DNA from: Rhodoblastus acidophilus
GTDB lineage: Bacteria; Pseudomonadota; Alphaproteobacteria; Rhizobiales; Beijerinckiaceae
Assembly (NCBI RefSeq): GCF_025961575.1
Contig: NZ_JAOQNX010000009.1
Location: forward strand, 1-64,000
Direction: 5' to 3'
Length of the DNA stretch: 64,000 bases
Made by a program: the position numbers and the translations under genes. This document shows, piece after piece, positions 52,199-61,915 of the stretch (position 1 is the first letter of the stretch; the number at the start of each line of letters is the position of its first letter). The notes under the pieces were generated by a model. The model made no database searches and was not told the origin of the DNA. It worked only from the letters and a program-made list of their open reading frames with translations.

Positions 52199-55100
52199 AT
52201 GAACGTCTCCGCCCCCTTCATCCGGCGGCCGGTGGCGACCACGCTGCTGATGATCGCCATCATCCTGGCGGGCCTCTCGGCGTTCCGCTTCCTGCCGCTC
52301 GCCACCCTGCCCTCGGTCGATTACCCGACCATCCAGGTCCAGACCTTTTACCCCGGCGCCAGCCCGGAGGTGATGACCTCTGCGGTGACCGCGCCGCTGG
52401 AGCGCCAGCTCGGCCAGATGCCGGGCCTGGCGGAAATGACTTCGGCGAGTTCGGCCGGCGCTTCGATCATCACCCTGCAATTCGGCCTGTCGCTGTCGCT
52501 GGATGTCGCCGAGCAGGAGGTGCAGGCCGCCATCAACGCCGCCAACAGCCTGCTGCCCTCCGACCTGCCGGCGCCGCCGATCTATGCGAAGGTCAACCCG
52601 GCCGACGCCCCGATCATGACGCTGGCGGTGACCTCCAAAACCCTGCCGCTGACGCAATTGCGCGACATCAGCGAGACGCGGCTGGCGCAAAAAATCTCGC
52701 AGCAGCCCGGCGTCGGCCTGGTCAGCATCGCCGGCGGCCAGCGCCCCGCCGTGCGCATCAAACTCAATCCGGCGGCGCTGGCGGCTTATGGGCTGGCGGT
52801 GGACGACATCCGCACCACGCTCGCCAACGCCAATGTCAACATTCCCAAGGGCAGTTTCGACGGGCCGGCGCAAAGCTCGACCATCGCCGCCAACGACCAG
52901 ATCGCCAATGCCGCGCAATATGCGGAGGTGGTGGTCGCCTATCGCAATGGCGCGCCGGTGCGGGTCAAGGACATCGCCACCGTCGTCGACGGCCCGGAAA
53001 ACACCCGGCTCGCCGCCTGGTCCGACCGCACGCCGGCGATCCTGCTCAACATCCAGCGCCAGCCCGGCGCCAATGTCATCGCCACCGTGGACAGCGTGCG
53101 AACCCTGCTGCCCCGGCTTTTGGCCGACCTGCCGGCGGGCATGGATGTGGCGGTGATCACCGACCGCACCACCACGATCCGCGCCTCGGTGGCCGATGTG
53201 GAATTCGAGCTGATCCTGTCGGTGGTGCTGGTGGTCGCGGTGATCTTCCTGTTCCTGCGCACCCTGCCGGCCACGCTGATCCCGTCGCTGTCCGTGCCGT
53301 TGTCGCTGATCGGCACCTTTGGCGTGATGTATCTGCTGGGCTTCAGCCTCGACAATCTGTCGCTGATGGCGCTGACCATTTCGACCGGTTTCGTCGTCGA
53401 CGACGCCATCGTCATGATCGAGAACATCGCCCGCTATGTCGAGCGCGGCGACAGCCCGATGCAGGCGGCGCTCAGAGGCTCCGAGCAGATCGGTTTCACG
53501 ATCATCTCGCTCACGGTGTCGCTGATCGCGGTGCTGATTCCGCTGCTGTTCATGCAGGAGGTGGTCGGCCGGCTGTTCCACGAATTCGCGCTGACGCTCG
53601 CCATCACCATCATCATTTCGGCGATCGTCTCGCTGACGCTGGTGCCGATGCTGTGCGCGCGGCTGATCCGGCGCAAGCCGGCGGCCGAGCGCGGCTGGTT
53701 CGACCTGCGCGCCGAGCGGGTCATCGACGGCATGATTTCCGGCTACGGACGCCTGCTCGACGTGGTGCTGCGGCATCAATTCGCCACGCTGATGGTGGCG
53801 ATCGCCACGCTCGGCGTCACCGTCGCGCTCTATATTGCGATCCCCAAAGGCTTTTTCCCGCAGCAGGACACCGGCGTGATCCAGGCCATGTCGGAGGGAC
53901 CGCAAGACGTCTCCTTCCCCGAAATGGTGCGGCTGCAAAGCCAGCTCGCCGAAATCATCCTGAAAGACCCGGACGTTTCCTCGCTGTCCTCCTTCGTCGG
54001 CATAGACGGCGGCAATCTCACGCTGAACTCGGGCCGTTTCCTCATCAATCTGAAGCCGCAGGCCCAGCGCAAGGACAATATTTCCGAGATCATCCGCCAC
54101 CTGACCAAGGCCGCGGCGGAAATCCCCGACGCGAAACTCTACATGCAGCCGGCGCAGGATTTGACGATCGACGCCTCGGTCACCCGCGCCCAATATAAAT
54201 TCGTGCTGGAAAACGCCAATTCGAAACTGTTCAAGGAATGGGCGCCCAAACTGACGGAGCGGCTGCGGCAGTCGCCGGAACTCGCCGATGTCGCCAATGA
54301 CATGCAGCAGGGCGGCGCGGCGCTCGATCTGGTCGTCGACCGCGACGCCGCCGCGCGCTTCGGCGTGACCATGGCGAGCATCGACAATGTGCTCTACGAC
54401 CTGTTCGGCCAGCGCATCGTTTCGACGGTTTACAGCCAGTCCAACCAGTACCGGGTGATCCTGGAGGGCGACGATTCCGTGCGCACCTCGCTCAAGGGGC
54501 TCGACTCCATTTATCTGCCGTCCAACGCCTCGGCGAACAACCGGCAGACGCCGCTGTCGGCCCTGGTGACAATGAAGCCGCGCAACGGGCCGCTGGTCGT
54601 CACCCATCTCGCGCAATTTCCCGCCACCACCATTTCCTTCAACCTCGCCAAGGGCGTTTCGCTCGGCGAAGCCGTGGCGGCGGTGGACCGCGCGGCCAAG
54701 GAGATCGGCCTGCCCGACTCCTTCCTGCTGGCCTGGCAGGGCGCGGCGGCGGCGTTCAAGTCGAACCTCACCAACCAGCTGCTGCTGATCGCAGCGGCCA
54801 TCGCCACCATGTATATTGTGCTGGGCGTGCTCTACGAGAGTTTTGTTCACCCGGTGACCATCCTCTCGACCCTGCCCTCGGCGAGCGTCGGCGCGCTGGC
54901 GACGCTGATGCTGTTTGGCTACGACCTCGACATTATCGCGGTGATCGGCATCATCCTGCTGATCGGCATCGTCAAGAAGAACGCGATCATGATGATCGAC
55001 TTCGCCCTCGAAGCCGAGCGCGACGAGGGCCTGCCGCCGGTGGAGGCGATCCGCCAGGCCTGCCTGCTGCGTTTCCGCCCGATCCTGATGACCACGCTCG

Positions 55101-55324
55101 CCGCGATCCTGGGGGCGCTGCCGCTGATGCTGGGCAGCGGCGTCGGCCACGAGCTGCGCCAACCCCTGGGCTTCGCCATTGTCGGCGGCCTGGTGGTGAG
55201 CCAGATCCTGACCCTGTTCACCACGCCGGTGATCTATCTCTATTTCGACCGCCTCGCCCAACGCCTCGGCGGCGGCCCGCGCCACCAGCCGACAGACAAC
55301 GCCCTCCCGGAGCCGCTGGCATGA
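52199..55324 (+). CDS. RND multidrug efflux permease (MdtB-like)
   Basis: A 1041-residue HAE1-type proton/drug antiporter with 12 transmembrane helices and two large periplasmic loops. The N-terminus is [20 protein letters not shown]. The proton-relay Asp pair is in [20 protein letters not shown] (TM4), as in AcrB. The duplicated TM10-12 region includes [20 protein letters not shown] with the conserved Lys. It is followed by a second, different permease, as in MdtABC systems where both form a heteromultimer. Confidence 0.93.
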   Translation: MNVSAPFIRRPVATTLLMIAIILAGLSAFRFLPLATLPSVDYPTIQVQTFYPGASPEVMTSAVTAPLERQLGQMPGLAEMTSASSAGASIITLQFGLSLSLDVAEQEVQAAINAANSLLPSDLPAPPIYAKVNPADAPIMTLAVTSKTLPLTQLRDISETRLAQKISQQPGVGLVSIAGGQRPAVRIKLNPAALAAYGLAVDDIRTTLANANVNIPKGSFDGPAQSSTIAANDQIANAAQYAEVVVAYRNGAPVRVKDIATVVDGPENTRLAAWSDRTPAILLNIQRQPGANVIATVDSVRTLLPRLLADLPAGMDVAVITDRTTTIRASVADVEFELILSVVLVVAVIFLFLRTLPATLIPSLSVPLSLIGTFGVMYLLGFSLDNLSLMALTISTGFVVDDAIVMIENIARYVERGDSPMQAALRGSEQIGFTIISLTVSLIAVLIPLLFMQEVVGRLFHEFALTLAITIIISAIVSLTLVPMLCARLIRRKPAAERGWFDLRAERVIDGMISGYGRLLDVVLRHQFATLMVAIATLGVTVALYIAIPKGFFPQQDTGVIQAMSEGPQDVSFPEMVRLQSQLAEIILKDPDVSSLSSFVGIDGGNLTLNSGRFLINLKPQAQRKDNISEIIRHLTKAAAEIPDAKLYMQPAQDLTIDASVTRAQYKFVLENANSKLFKEWAPKLTERLRQSPELADVANDMQQGGAALDLVVDRDAAARFGVTMASIDNVLYDLFGQRIVSTVYSQSNQYRVILEGDDSVRTSLKGLDSIYLPSNASANNRQTPLSALVTMKPRNGPLVVTHLAQFPATTISFNLAKGVSLGEAVAAVDRAAKEIGLPDSFLLAWQGAAAAFKSNLTNQLLLIAAAIATMYIVLGVLYESFVHPVTILSTLPSASVGALATLMLFGYDLDIIAVIGIILLIGIVKKNAIMMIDFALEAERDEGLPPVEAIRQACLLRFRPILMTTLAAILGALPLMLGSGVGHELRQPLGFAIVGGLVVSQILTLFTTPVIYLYFDRLAQRLGGGPRHQPTDNALPEPLA

Positions 55325-55340
55325 GCCCCGCTCTCTCGGC

Positions 55341-55480
55341 CGTCATGGCCGGGCTTGTCCCGGCCATCCACGCCGGCATGGAGGGAGGCGCGCGGACAAT
55401 CGGAGACGGCGCTCCGGTCCATTCTGCAATGTGGAAGCAACGTCCCGGCGTGGATGCCCGGGACGAGCCCGGGCATGACG
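55341..55480. repeat. Inverted pair of dispersed palindromes between permease genes
   Basis: CGTCATGGCCGGGCTTGTCC... (55341-55375) returns in reverse complement as ...CCGGGACGAGCCCGGGCATGACG (55445-55480), with only a few mismatches over about 35 bases. Each arm is itself palindromic. This is the REP-like element widespread in Hyphomicrobiales, here as a facing pair that could fold into one long hairpin in the operon mRNA. Confidence 0.8.
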
Positions 55481-55511
55481 TGCGTGTTGTGAATGGGGCG
55501 CCCGGAAAAAA

Positions 55512-58500
55512 ATGAACATCTCCGCCCCCTTCATCCGCCGCCCCGTGGCGACCATCCTGCTGACGCTGGGCATTGCGCTCGCCGGCGCGATCGCCTTTTA
55601 CCTGCTGCCGGTGGCCCCGCTGCCGCAGTTCAACATCCCCACCATCACCGTCAACGCCAGCCTGCCCGGCGCCAGCCCGGAAACCGTCGCCAACACCGTC
55701 GCGGCGCCGCTCGAGCGCCACCTCGGCCAGATCGCCGACGTCACCGACATCGTCTCGCAATCGAGCCTCGGCCAGACCCGCGTCACCCTGCAATTCAACA
55801 TCCGCCGCGACCCCGACGGCGCCTCGCGCGACGTGCAGGCCGCCATCAACGCCGCCCGCGCCGACCTGCCCACGGCGCTGCGCTCCAACCCGACCTACCG
55901 GAAATTCAACCCGGCGGACGCGCCGATCCTCATCCTCAGCCTGAAGTCGAAAACGCTCACCAGAGGCCAGCTCTACGATCTCGCCTCCAACGTTCTGCAG
56001 CAGCGCATTTCGCAAATCCCCGGCATCGGCCAGGTGCTGATCGGCGGCTCGACGCTGCCGGCCGTGCGCGTCGAACTCAACCCGCAAGCCCTGTTCAAAT
56101 ATGGCATCGGCCTGGAGGACGTGCGCGCGGCGCTCGCCTCCGCCAACGCCAACGCGCCAAAAGGGGTGATCGAGCAAGGGCCGCGCTCCTACCAGATCTA
56201 CACCAACGACCAGGCCTCGCACGCCGTGGACTATCGGCCGCTGGTGATAGCCTATCGCAACGGCAATGCGGTGCGGCTCTCCGATGTCGCCGAGGTCGTG
56301 GATTCCGTCGAGGACCTGCGCAACGCCGGTTTCGCCGACGGCGTCCCCGCCATTCTCGCCATTCTCACGGCCGAGCCCGGCGCCAACATCATCGCCACCG
56401 TCGATGCGGTCAAATCCGAACTGCCGCGCCTCGCCGCGGCGCTCGGCGGCGATGTCGTATTGAACACGGCCATGGACCGCTCCGTCACCATCCGCGCCTC
56501 GCTGAAGGACACGGAAATCTCGCTGGTGATCTCGATCGCGCTGGTGACCCTGGTCGTCTTCCTGTTCCTGCACAATGGCCGGGCCACGCTGATCCCGAGC
56601 ATCGCCGTGCCCGTGTCGATCGTCGGCACATTCGCCGCCATGTATCTGCTCGGCTACAGCCTCAACCTGCTGTCGCTGATGGCGCTGACCATCGCCACCG
56701 GCTTTGTCGTCGACGACGCCATTGTCGTGGTCGAAAACATCGAGCGCCATCTGGAGCGGGGCATGCCGCCGCAACAGGCGGCCTTGCTCGGCGCGCGCGA
56801 GGTCGGCTTCACCGTGCTGTCGATCACCCTGTCGCTGATCGCGGTGTTCGCGCCGATCCTGTTCATGGGCGGCATCATCGGCGCGTTCTTCCGCGAATTC
56901 GCCATGACGCTCACGGTGGCGATCATGATCTCGCTGGTGATTTCGCTCACCACCACGCCAATGCTGTGCGCGCTGCTGCTGCGCCGCCGCCGCGTCGAGA
57001 GCGAGGGCGCCTGGGTCGCCCGCCTGCAGAACGCCTTCGCCGCGACCCAGGCTTTTTACGGCCGCACCCTGCTGGTGGCGCTGCGCCACCCGAAATTGAT
57101 CCTGCTCAGCCTGGTCCTGGTGGTCGTCGCCAATGTCCAGCTCTACAAGCACATTCCCAAAGGCCTGTTTCCGCAGCAGGACACCGGCCGCCTGATCGGC
57201 CGGCTCGAGGCCGACCAGAGCATTTCCTTCGCCGCGATGAGCGCCAAGCTCGAAGAACTGATCCGCGTGGTGAAGGCGGACCCCGACATCGAAACAGTGG
57301 TCGGCTTCACCGGCGCCGGCAGCGGCGGCGGCTTTGGCTCCGTCAACACCGCCACAGTCTTCGCCGCCCTGAAACCGCTGGGCGAGCGCCATCTCACCGC
57401 CGATCAGGTGATCGCGCGGCTGCGGCCCAAGCTCAACCACGTGCCCGGCGGCCGGCTCTATTTCTTCCCCGCCCAGGACCTTTCGCGCGGCCCCCGCAGC
57501 TCGTCGGCGCAATTCCAGTACACGCTCGGCGCCGACAATACGGCGGACCTGCAGGAATGGTCGCAAAAACTCGTCGACCAATTGCAGAAACGCGGCCGGC
57601 TCAAGGACGTGACCTCCGACCAGCAAACCAAGGCGCTACAAACCGATCTGGTGATCGACCGCGACGCCGCCGCGCGCTACGGCATCACGCCGGCGATGAT
57701 CGACAACACGCTCTATGACGCGTTCGGCCAACGCCAGGTCTCGGTGATTTTCGCCGCGATCAACCAGTATCACGTCGTCATGGAGATCGACCCGCGCTAC
57801 ACCCAGCGCCCGCAAATGCTCGACGAAATCTACATTTCGACGGCGGGCGGCGCGGCCAGGGGCTCGGCGACCACAAACCTGCCCTCGGGCGCGGTGACCC
57901 AGTCGGGCGCGAGCGCGACGACGGCGGGCTCGGCGAGCTTGGATTCCGCGCGCAACGCCTCGACCAATGCGCTGGCCGCGAGCGGCAAGAGCTCGGCTTC
58001 AGCCGGCGCCGCCGTCTCCACGGCCAAGGAGACGATGATCCCGCTTTCGGCCATCGCCCATTTCGAGCGCGGCAACACGCCGCTGTCGGTCAACCACCAG
58101 GGCGGCTTCGTCACCACCACGATCAGCTACAATCTCGCGCTCGGCGACAGCGAATCCGACGCGGCCGCGGAAATCCGCGCGGCGGCGGCGGAAATCCACA
58201 TGCCGGCCAGCGTCCACGAGGTCACCAACGGCGCCAACGCCATGTTTGCGGAAAGCTTTTCCAACATGCCGCTGCTGCTGGCGATCGCCATCCTGTCGAT
58301 CTACATCGTGCTCGGCATTTTGTACGAAAGCGCCATCCATCCGATCACCATTCTCTCCACCCTGCCCTCGGCGGGCCTGGGCGCGCTGATCGGGCAAATG
58401 GCGTTCGGCATCGAATTCACCGTGATCTCGGCCATCGCCGTGGTGCTCTTGATCGGCATCGTGAAGAAGAACGCGATTCTGATGGTGGATTTCGCCATAG

Positions 58501-58820
58501 ACGCGCGGCGCGAGCGCGGCATGTCTCCATTTGAGGCGATCTATGAAGCCTGCCTGATGCGCTTCCGCCCGATCATGATGACGACCTTTGCCGCCGTGCT
58601 CGGCGCGGTGCCGCTGGCGATCGGTTTTGGCGAGGGCGGCGAGGTGCGCCGGCCGCTGGGCGTGTCGATCGTCGGCGGCCTGCTGGTGTCGCAAATCCTG
58701 ACGCTCTACACGACGCCAGTGATTTATCTCTATCTCGACCGTTTTAGCGTGTGGATGGAGCGCAAGCGGGCGGCTTGGAGTCGGCGGGGTCCGCGCGCCG
58801 CCGAAAACCCTGCGGAATGA
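55512..58820 (+). CDS. RND multidrug efflux permease (MdtC-like)
   Basis: A 1102-residue RND antiporter with the same topology as its neighbour: [20 protein letters not shown], the TM4 Asp pair in [18 protein letters not shown], and [20 protein letters not shown]. It is about 60-75 residues longer than E. coli MdtC because of a Gly/Ala/Ser/Thr-rich insert at about residues 770-840, in the second periplasmic loop. The ATG at 55512 follows a purine-rich GGAAAAAA. It is the last gene of the efflux operon and probably forms a heteromeric pump with the preceding permease. Confidence 0.92.
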   Translation: MNISAPFIRRPVATILLTLGIALAGAIAFYLLPVAPLPQFNIPTITVNASLPGASPETVANTVAAPLERHLGQIADVTDIVSQSSLGQTRVTLQFNIRRDPDGASRDVQAAINAARADLPTALRSNPTYRKFNPADAPILILSLKSKTLTRGQLYDLASNVLQQRISQIPGIGQVLIGGSTLPAVRVELNPQALFKYGIGLEDVRAALASANANAPKGVIEQGPRSYQIYTNDQASHAVDYRPLVIAYRNGNAVRLSDVAEVVDSVEDLRNAGFADGVPAILAILTAEPGANIIATVDAVKSELPRLAAALGGDVVLNTAMDRSVTIRASLKDTEISLVISIALVTLVVFLFLHNGRATLIPSIAVPVSIVGTFAAMYLLGYSLNLLSLMALTIATGFVVDDAIVVVENIERHLERGMPPQQAALLGAREVGFTVLSITLSLIAVFAPILFMGGIIGAFFREFAMTLTVAIMISLVISLTTTPMLCALLLRRRRVESEGAWVARLQNAFAATQAFYGRTLLVALRHPKLILLSLVLVVVANVQLYKHIPKGLFPQQDTGRLIGRLEADQSISFAAMSAKLEELIRVVKADPDIETVVGFTGAGSGGGFGSVNTATVFAALKPLGERHLTADQVIARLRPKLNHVPGGRLYFFPAQDLSRGPRSSSAQFQYTLGADNTADLQEWSQKLVDQLQKRGRLKDVTSDQQTKALQTDLVIDRDAAARYGITPAMIDNTLYDAFGQRQVSVIFAAINQYHVVMEIDPRYTQRPQMLDEIYISTAGGAARGSATTNLPSGAVTQSGASATTAGSASLDSARNASTNALAASGKSSASAGAAVSTAKETMIPLSAIAHFERGNTPLSVNHQGGFVTTTISYNLALGDSESDAAAEIRAAAAEIHMPASVHEVTNGANAMFAESFSNMPLLLAIAILSIYIVLGILYESAIHPITILSTLPSAGLGALIGQMAFGIEFTVISAIAVVLLIGIVKKNAILMVDFAIDARRERGMSPFEAIYEACLMRFRPIMMTTFAAVLGAVPLAIGFGEGGEVRRPLGVSIVGGLLVSQILTLYTTPVIYLYLDRFSVWMERKRAAWSRRGPRAAENPAE

Positions 58821-58940
58821 CGGCAGAGCCAACGAAAAGGTGATCGTCGCCGCGGCGCGCCGCCGCTTGACTTAAGGGCACCTCAAGGCAAACTTTTCCA
58901 GCAATTTCCCCAAATTTATTTCCTATCGAGAGCCCTCCCG

Positions 58941-59747
58941 ATGAACGAACAGGCTCATTTCGACAACGCGGCCCACAGCGACGCCACCGAAAAGAAACCA
59001 AAGACAGCCCTTAACTTGACGACATTCATCGCCGTCACGTCATTCGTGATCTCGATGTACAATTTCTACATCACCTCGATCAAGCGCACGGAGGCGCTGG
59101 TCGTCTCCCAAGATGGACTTGGCGAGTACATCTCACTGCGAAAGGACGATCTTCGGATTTCAACAAAATACTTATCCCACGTCAATTTCGCCAATGCCGG
59201 AAATCGGAATCTGGTGATCGATGCGGTCTCGCTGGTGGTGTTTCAGCCGGGCTCCACGAATTATGAGCCCTATCCCCTTGAGCAATACACGCAAGCGGCC
59301 GACACCGCGAAACCTTGGACGAACCGGTTCGACAATGAGAGATGCGTCGGCGACATGTCGGTGGTCCAACTGGATATCGCGCCCTTCACGGTCAGGGCGG
59401 GTGAAATCGAAATCCGAAATTTCAACCTGGGCGCCGGAATAGAAATTCACAAGCAAATCAAGCCGCCGCAGGTCACGATCAATGGAGACGAAGGACAAAA
59501 ACGCCCCGTCGCCACCTTGACCTTAACCGACCAGAACAAGGCGCAAGCCAACGCACAATTCGTCTATTGCATCATGATCCGGTTGCGTAACCCCGATGGA
59601 CACACCTTTCCCCTGACGCGACCACTGTGGAAGGCGGAATTCAAGCTTCCCCCCGATTCCGACCTGCTGGAGCCCGGCCCCTTCGATTGGCTGCCGGGCC
59701 TGGACCGCAGGGTTTTCGAGCGTACGCGTTTCAGTTTGCTGGACTAA
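58941..59747 (+). CDS. Membrane-anchored protein of unknown function (268 aa)
   Basis: Not recognised. A soluble acidic N-terminus of about 25 residues, then one transmembrane helix (about 27-46, TTFIAVTSFVISMYNFYIT), then a beta-rich domain (HVNFANAGNRNLVIDAVSLV, ITINGDEG-type strands) like an Ig-fold periplasmic or cytoplasmic sensor. Two Cys (ERCVGDM, FVYCIMI) could pair. GC content and codon use are visibly lower than in flanking genes, suggesting recent acquisition. It lies between the efflux operon and the fds operon and shows no functional link to either. Confidence 0.65.
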   Translation: MNEQAHFDNAAHSDATEKKPKTALNLTTFIAVTSFVISMYNFYITSIKRTEALVVSQDGLGEYISLRKDDLRISTKYLSHVNFANAGNRNLVIDAVSLVVFQPGSTNYEPYPLEQYTQAADTAKPWTNRFDNERCVGDMSVVQLDIAPFTVRAGEIEIRNFNLGAGIEIHKQIKPPQVTINGDEGQKRPVATLTLTDQNKAQANAQFVYCIMIRLRNPDGHTFPLTRPLWKAEFKLPPDSDLLEPGPFDWLPGLDRRVFERTRFSLLD

Positions 59748-59864
59748 CCATTTTTGATAGCCTCCATCTATCACCTCTTCCAAAAAATTCATTTGCGCAA
59801 AACGAACCTTTGCGGTCACACTCCGGTTCAATCTGCAAAACCATAAAAAATGCAGGAAACAGGG

Positions 59865-60350
59865 ATGGAAAAACTGCCGGCGTGGGACGAACCGCGCGCG
59901 AGAGCGCTGATTCACGCAAAATCTGACCTCGAAGGACCGCTGCTGCCGATCCTGCACGATCTGCAGGAAACCTTCGGCTATGTCGATCCGCGCGCGGTGG
60001 CGATCATCGCCGGCGCGCTCAACATTTCCCGCGCGGAAGTGTTTGGAACCCTCAGCTTCTACAAGGATTTCAAGAAGCAGAAGCCGCTGGGGCGCACCAT
60101 AAAACTCTGCCTCGCCGAAGCCTGCCAGGCGCGCGGCGCCGACGCGCTCGCGGACCGCTTCGAACAGAACACCGGCTGCAAGATCGACGGCGGCTATCAC
60201 GAGGGCGTCGAGGTCGAGACCGTCTATTGCCTCGGCAATTGCGCGCTCGGCCCCAACGCCCTCTACGACGGCGAGATTTTTGGCGCGCTCACCGACGAGT
60301 CGCTGGCCGCCCTGCACGCCCGCGCGCGGCGCGAAGGAGCTGCGTCATGA
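59865..60350 (+). CDS. fdsG: NAD-dependent formate dehydrogenase gamma subunit
   Basis: A 161-residue NuoE-like thioredoxin-fold [2Fe-2S] subunit. The helical N-terminus (LLPILHDLQETFGYVDPRAV) is followed by the cluster ligands CLAEACQ and VYCLGNCALGPNAL (C-x4-C...C-x3-C). The ATG at 59865 is preferred because AGGA lies seven bases before it; an in-frame ATG at 59850 exists. Its stop overlaps the fdsB start (ATGA). It passes electrons between the beta subunit and the molybdenum subunit. A TTTGCGCAAA palindrome upstream (59792-59801) is a weak operator candidate. Confidence 0.92.
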   Translation: MEKLPAWDEPRARALIHAKSDLEGPLLPILHDLQETFGYVDPRAVAIIAGALNISRAEVFGTLSFYKDFKKQKPLGRTIKLCLAEACQARGADALADRFEQNTGCKIDGGYHEGVEVETVYCLGNCALGPNALYDGEIFGALTDESLAALHARARREGAAS

Positions 60351-61906
60351 CGACCCTCACTGTCTATATTCCCGCCGACGCCGCCGCGCTGTCGCTCGGC
60401 GCGGATCGGGTGGCGACCGCCTTGCGCCATGAGGCGCAGGCCCGGGGCATCGCCCTCGACATCAAGCGGGTCGGCTCGCACGGCATGTTCTGGCTGGAGC
60501 CGCTGATCGAGATCGAGACGCTGAAAGGCCGCATCGGCTTCGGGCCCGTGCGCCCCGAGGACGTCCCGTCCCTCTTCGAGTCGAACGCCTTCGCCGGCGG
60601 CGAACATCCGCTCAAACTCGGCCATGTCGCCGACATGGTGTGGATGCTGCGCCAGCAGCGCCTGTCCTTCGCCCGCATCGGCATCGTCGATCCGCTGTCA
60701 CTCGACGATTACCTGCAGAAGGATGGTTTCAAGGGCCTGCGCAAAGCCCTGCAAATGTCGCCCGCGGAAGTGGTGGCGGAAGTCCACGCCTCCGGCCTGC
60801 GCGGGCGCGGCGGCGCCGGCTTTCCCACCGGCGTCAAATGGAAAACAGTTCACGACGCCCAGGCCGACCGCAAATATGTGATCTGCAACGCCGACGAAGG
60901 GGATAGCGGCACATTCGCCGACCGCATGATTTTCGAGGGCGACCCATTCATGCTGATCGAAGGCATGGCGATCGGCGCCTATGCCGTCGGCGCCGACAAA
61001 GGTTTTATCTATCTGCGCTCCGAATATCCGCATGCGGCAAAAGTCATGGCGCGCGCCATCGAACTGGCGGAACAGGCGGGCTGGATCGGCGACAATGCCT
61101 TTGGCCCTGGAAAGCATTTCCATCTGGAACAGCGCATCGGCGCCGGCGCCTATATCTGCGGCGAGGAAACCGCGCTGATCGAAAGCCTGGAAGGCAAGCG
61201 CGCGCTGGTCCGCGCAAAACCGCCGATCCCGGCGCTGCACGGCCTGTTCGGCCGTCCGACCCTGGTCAACAACGTGCTGTCCTTCGCCGCCGTCCCCTTC
61301 ATCCTCGCCGAGGGCGGCCAGGCCTATGCCGATTTCGGCAGCGGCCGGTCGCGCGGCACCTTGCCGGTTCAACTTGCCGGCAACATCAAGCGCGGAGGGT
61401 TGATCGAACTCGCCTTCGGCATCACATTGAGGGAGATCGTCGAAGGTTTCGGCGGCGGCACGGCCTCGGGACGCCCGATCCGCGCCATCCAGATCGGCGG
61501 CCCGCTCGGCGCCTATATCACCGAAAGCCAGCTCGATCTCGAAATGGACTATGAGGTGCTCGCCGCCAACGGCGCCATGCTCGGCCATGGCGGCATTGTC
61601 GTCTTCGACGACAGCGTCGACATGGCGAAAATGGCGAAATTCGCCATGCGTTTCGGCGCCGAGGAAAGCTGCGGCAAATGCACGCCCTGCCGCATCGGCG
61701 CGACCCGCGGCGGCGAGGTCGTGCAAAAGATCATCGAGGGCGAGCGCGTCGCGCAAAATATCGCGCTACTGCGCGACCTCTGCGACGTGATGACGGCGGG
61801 ATCGCTCTGCGCCCATGGCGGACTGATCCCGAATCCCGTGCTCTCCGCGCTCAATCGTTTCCCGGAAGATTTCGCCCCCGCCGCGCACAAAAACGCCGCC
61901 GAATAG
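60347..61906 (+). CDS. fdsB: NAD-dependent formate dehydrogenase beta subunit
   Basis: A 519-residue NuoF-like subunit that carries FMN, NAD and a [4Fe-4S] cluster. A thioredoxin-like N-terminal domain (to about 130) precedes GLRGRGGAGFPTGVKWKTV (FMN/NAD site) and NADEGDSGTFADRM. Cluster ligands are EESCGKCTPCRIGATRG and CDVMTAGSLCAHGG. The start ATG overlaps the fdsG stop; the open frame upstream is the shadow of fdsG. fdsA follows after nine bases. This is the diaphorase part that reduces NAD+ with electrons from formate. Confidence 0.95.
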   Translation: MTTLTVYIPADAAALSLGADRVATALRHEAQARGIALDIKRVGSHGMFWLEPLIEIETLKGRIGFGPVRPEDVPSLFESNAFAGGEHPLKLGHVADMVWMLRQQRLSFARIGIVDPLSLDDYLQKDGFKGLRKALQMSPAEVVAEVHASGLRGRGGAGFPTGVKWKTVHDAQADRKYVICNADEGDSGTFADRMIFEGDPFMLIEGMAIGAYAVGADKGFIYLRSEYPHAAKVMARAIELAEQAGWIGDNAFGPGKHFHLEQRIGAGAYICGEETALIESLEGKRALVRAKPPIPALHGLFGRPTLVNNVLSFAAVPFILAEGGQAYADFGSGRSRGTLPVQLAGNIKRGGLIELAFGITLREIVEGFGGGTASGRPIRAIQIGGPLGAYITESQLDLEMDYEVLAANGAMLGHGGIVVFDDSVDMAKMAKFAMRFGAEESCGKCTPCRIGATRGGEVVQKIIEGERVAQNIALLRDLCDVMTAGSLCAHGGLIPNPVLSALNRFPEDFAPAAHKNAAE

Positions 61907-61915
61907 GAGCGTTCC

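Noticed and set aside
55321..55515. A 64-codon frame on the plus strand (start ATSPALS-like, containing MAGLVPAIHAG)
   Set aside because: It is a translation of the dispersed palindrome; this peptide appears spuriously in many alphaproteobacterial annotations.
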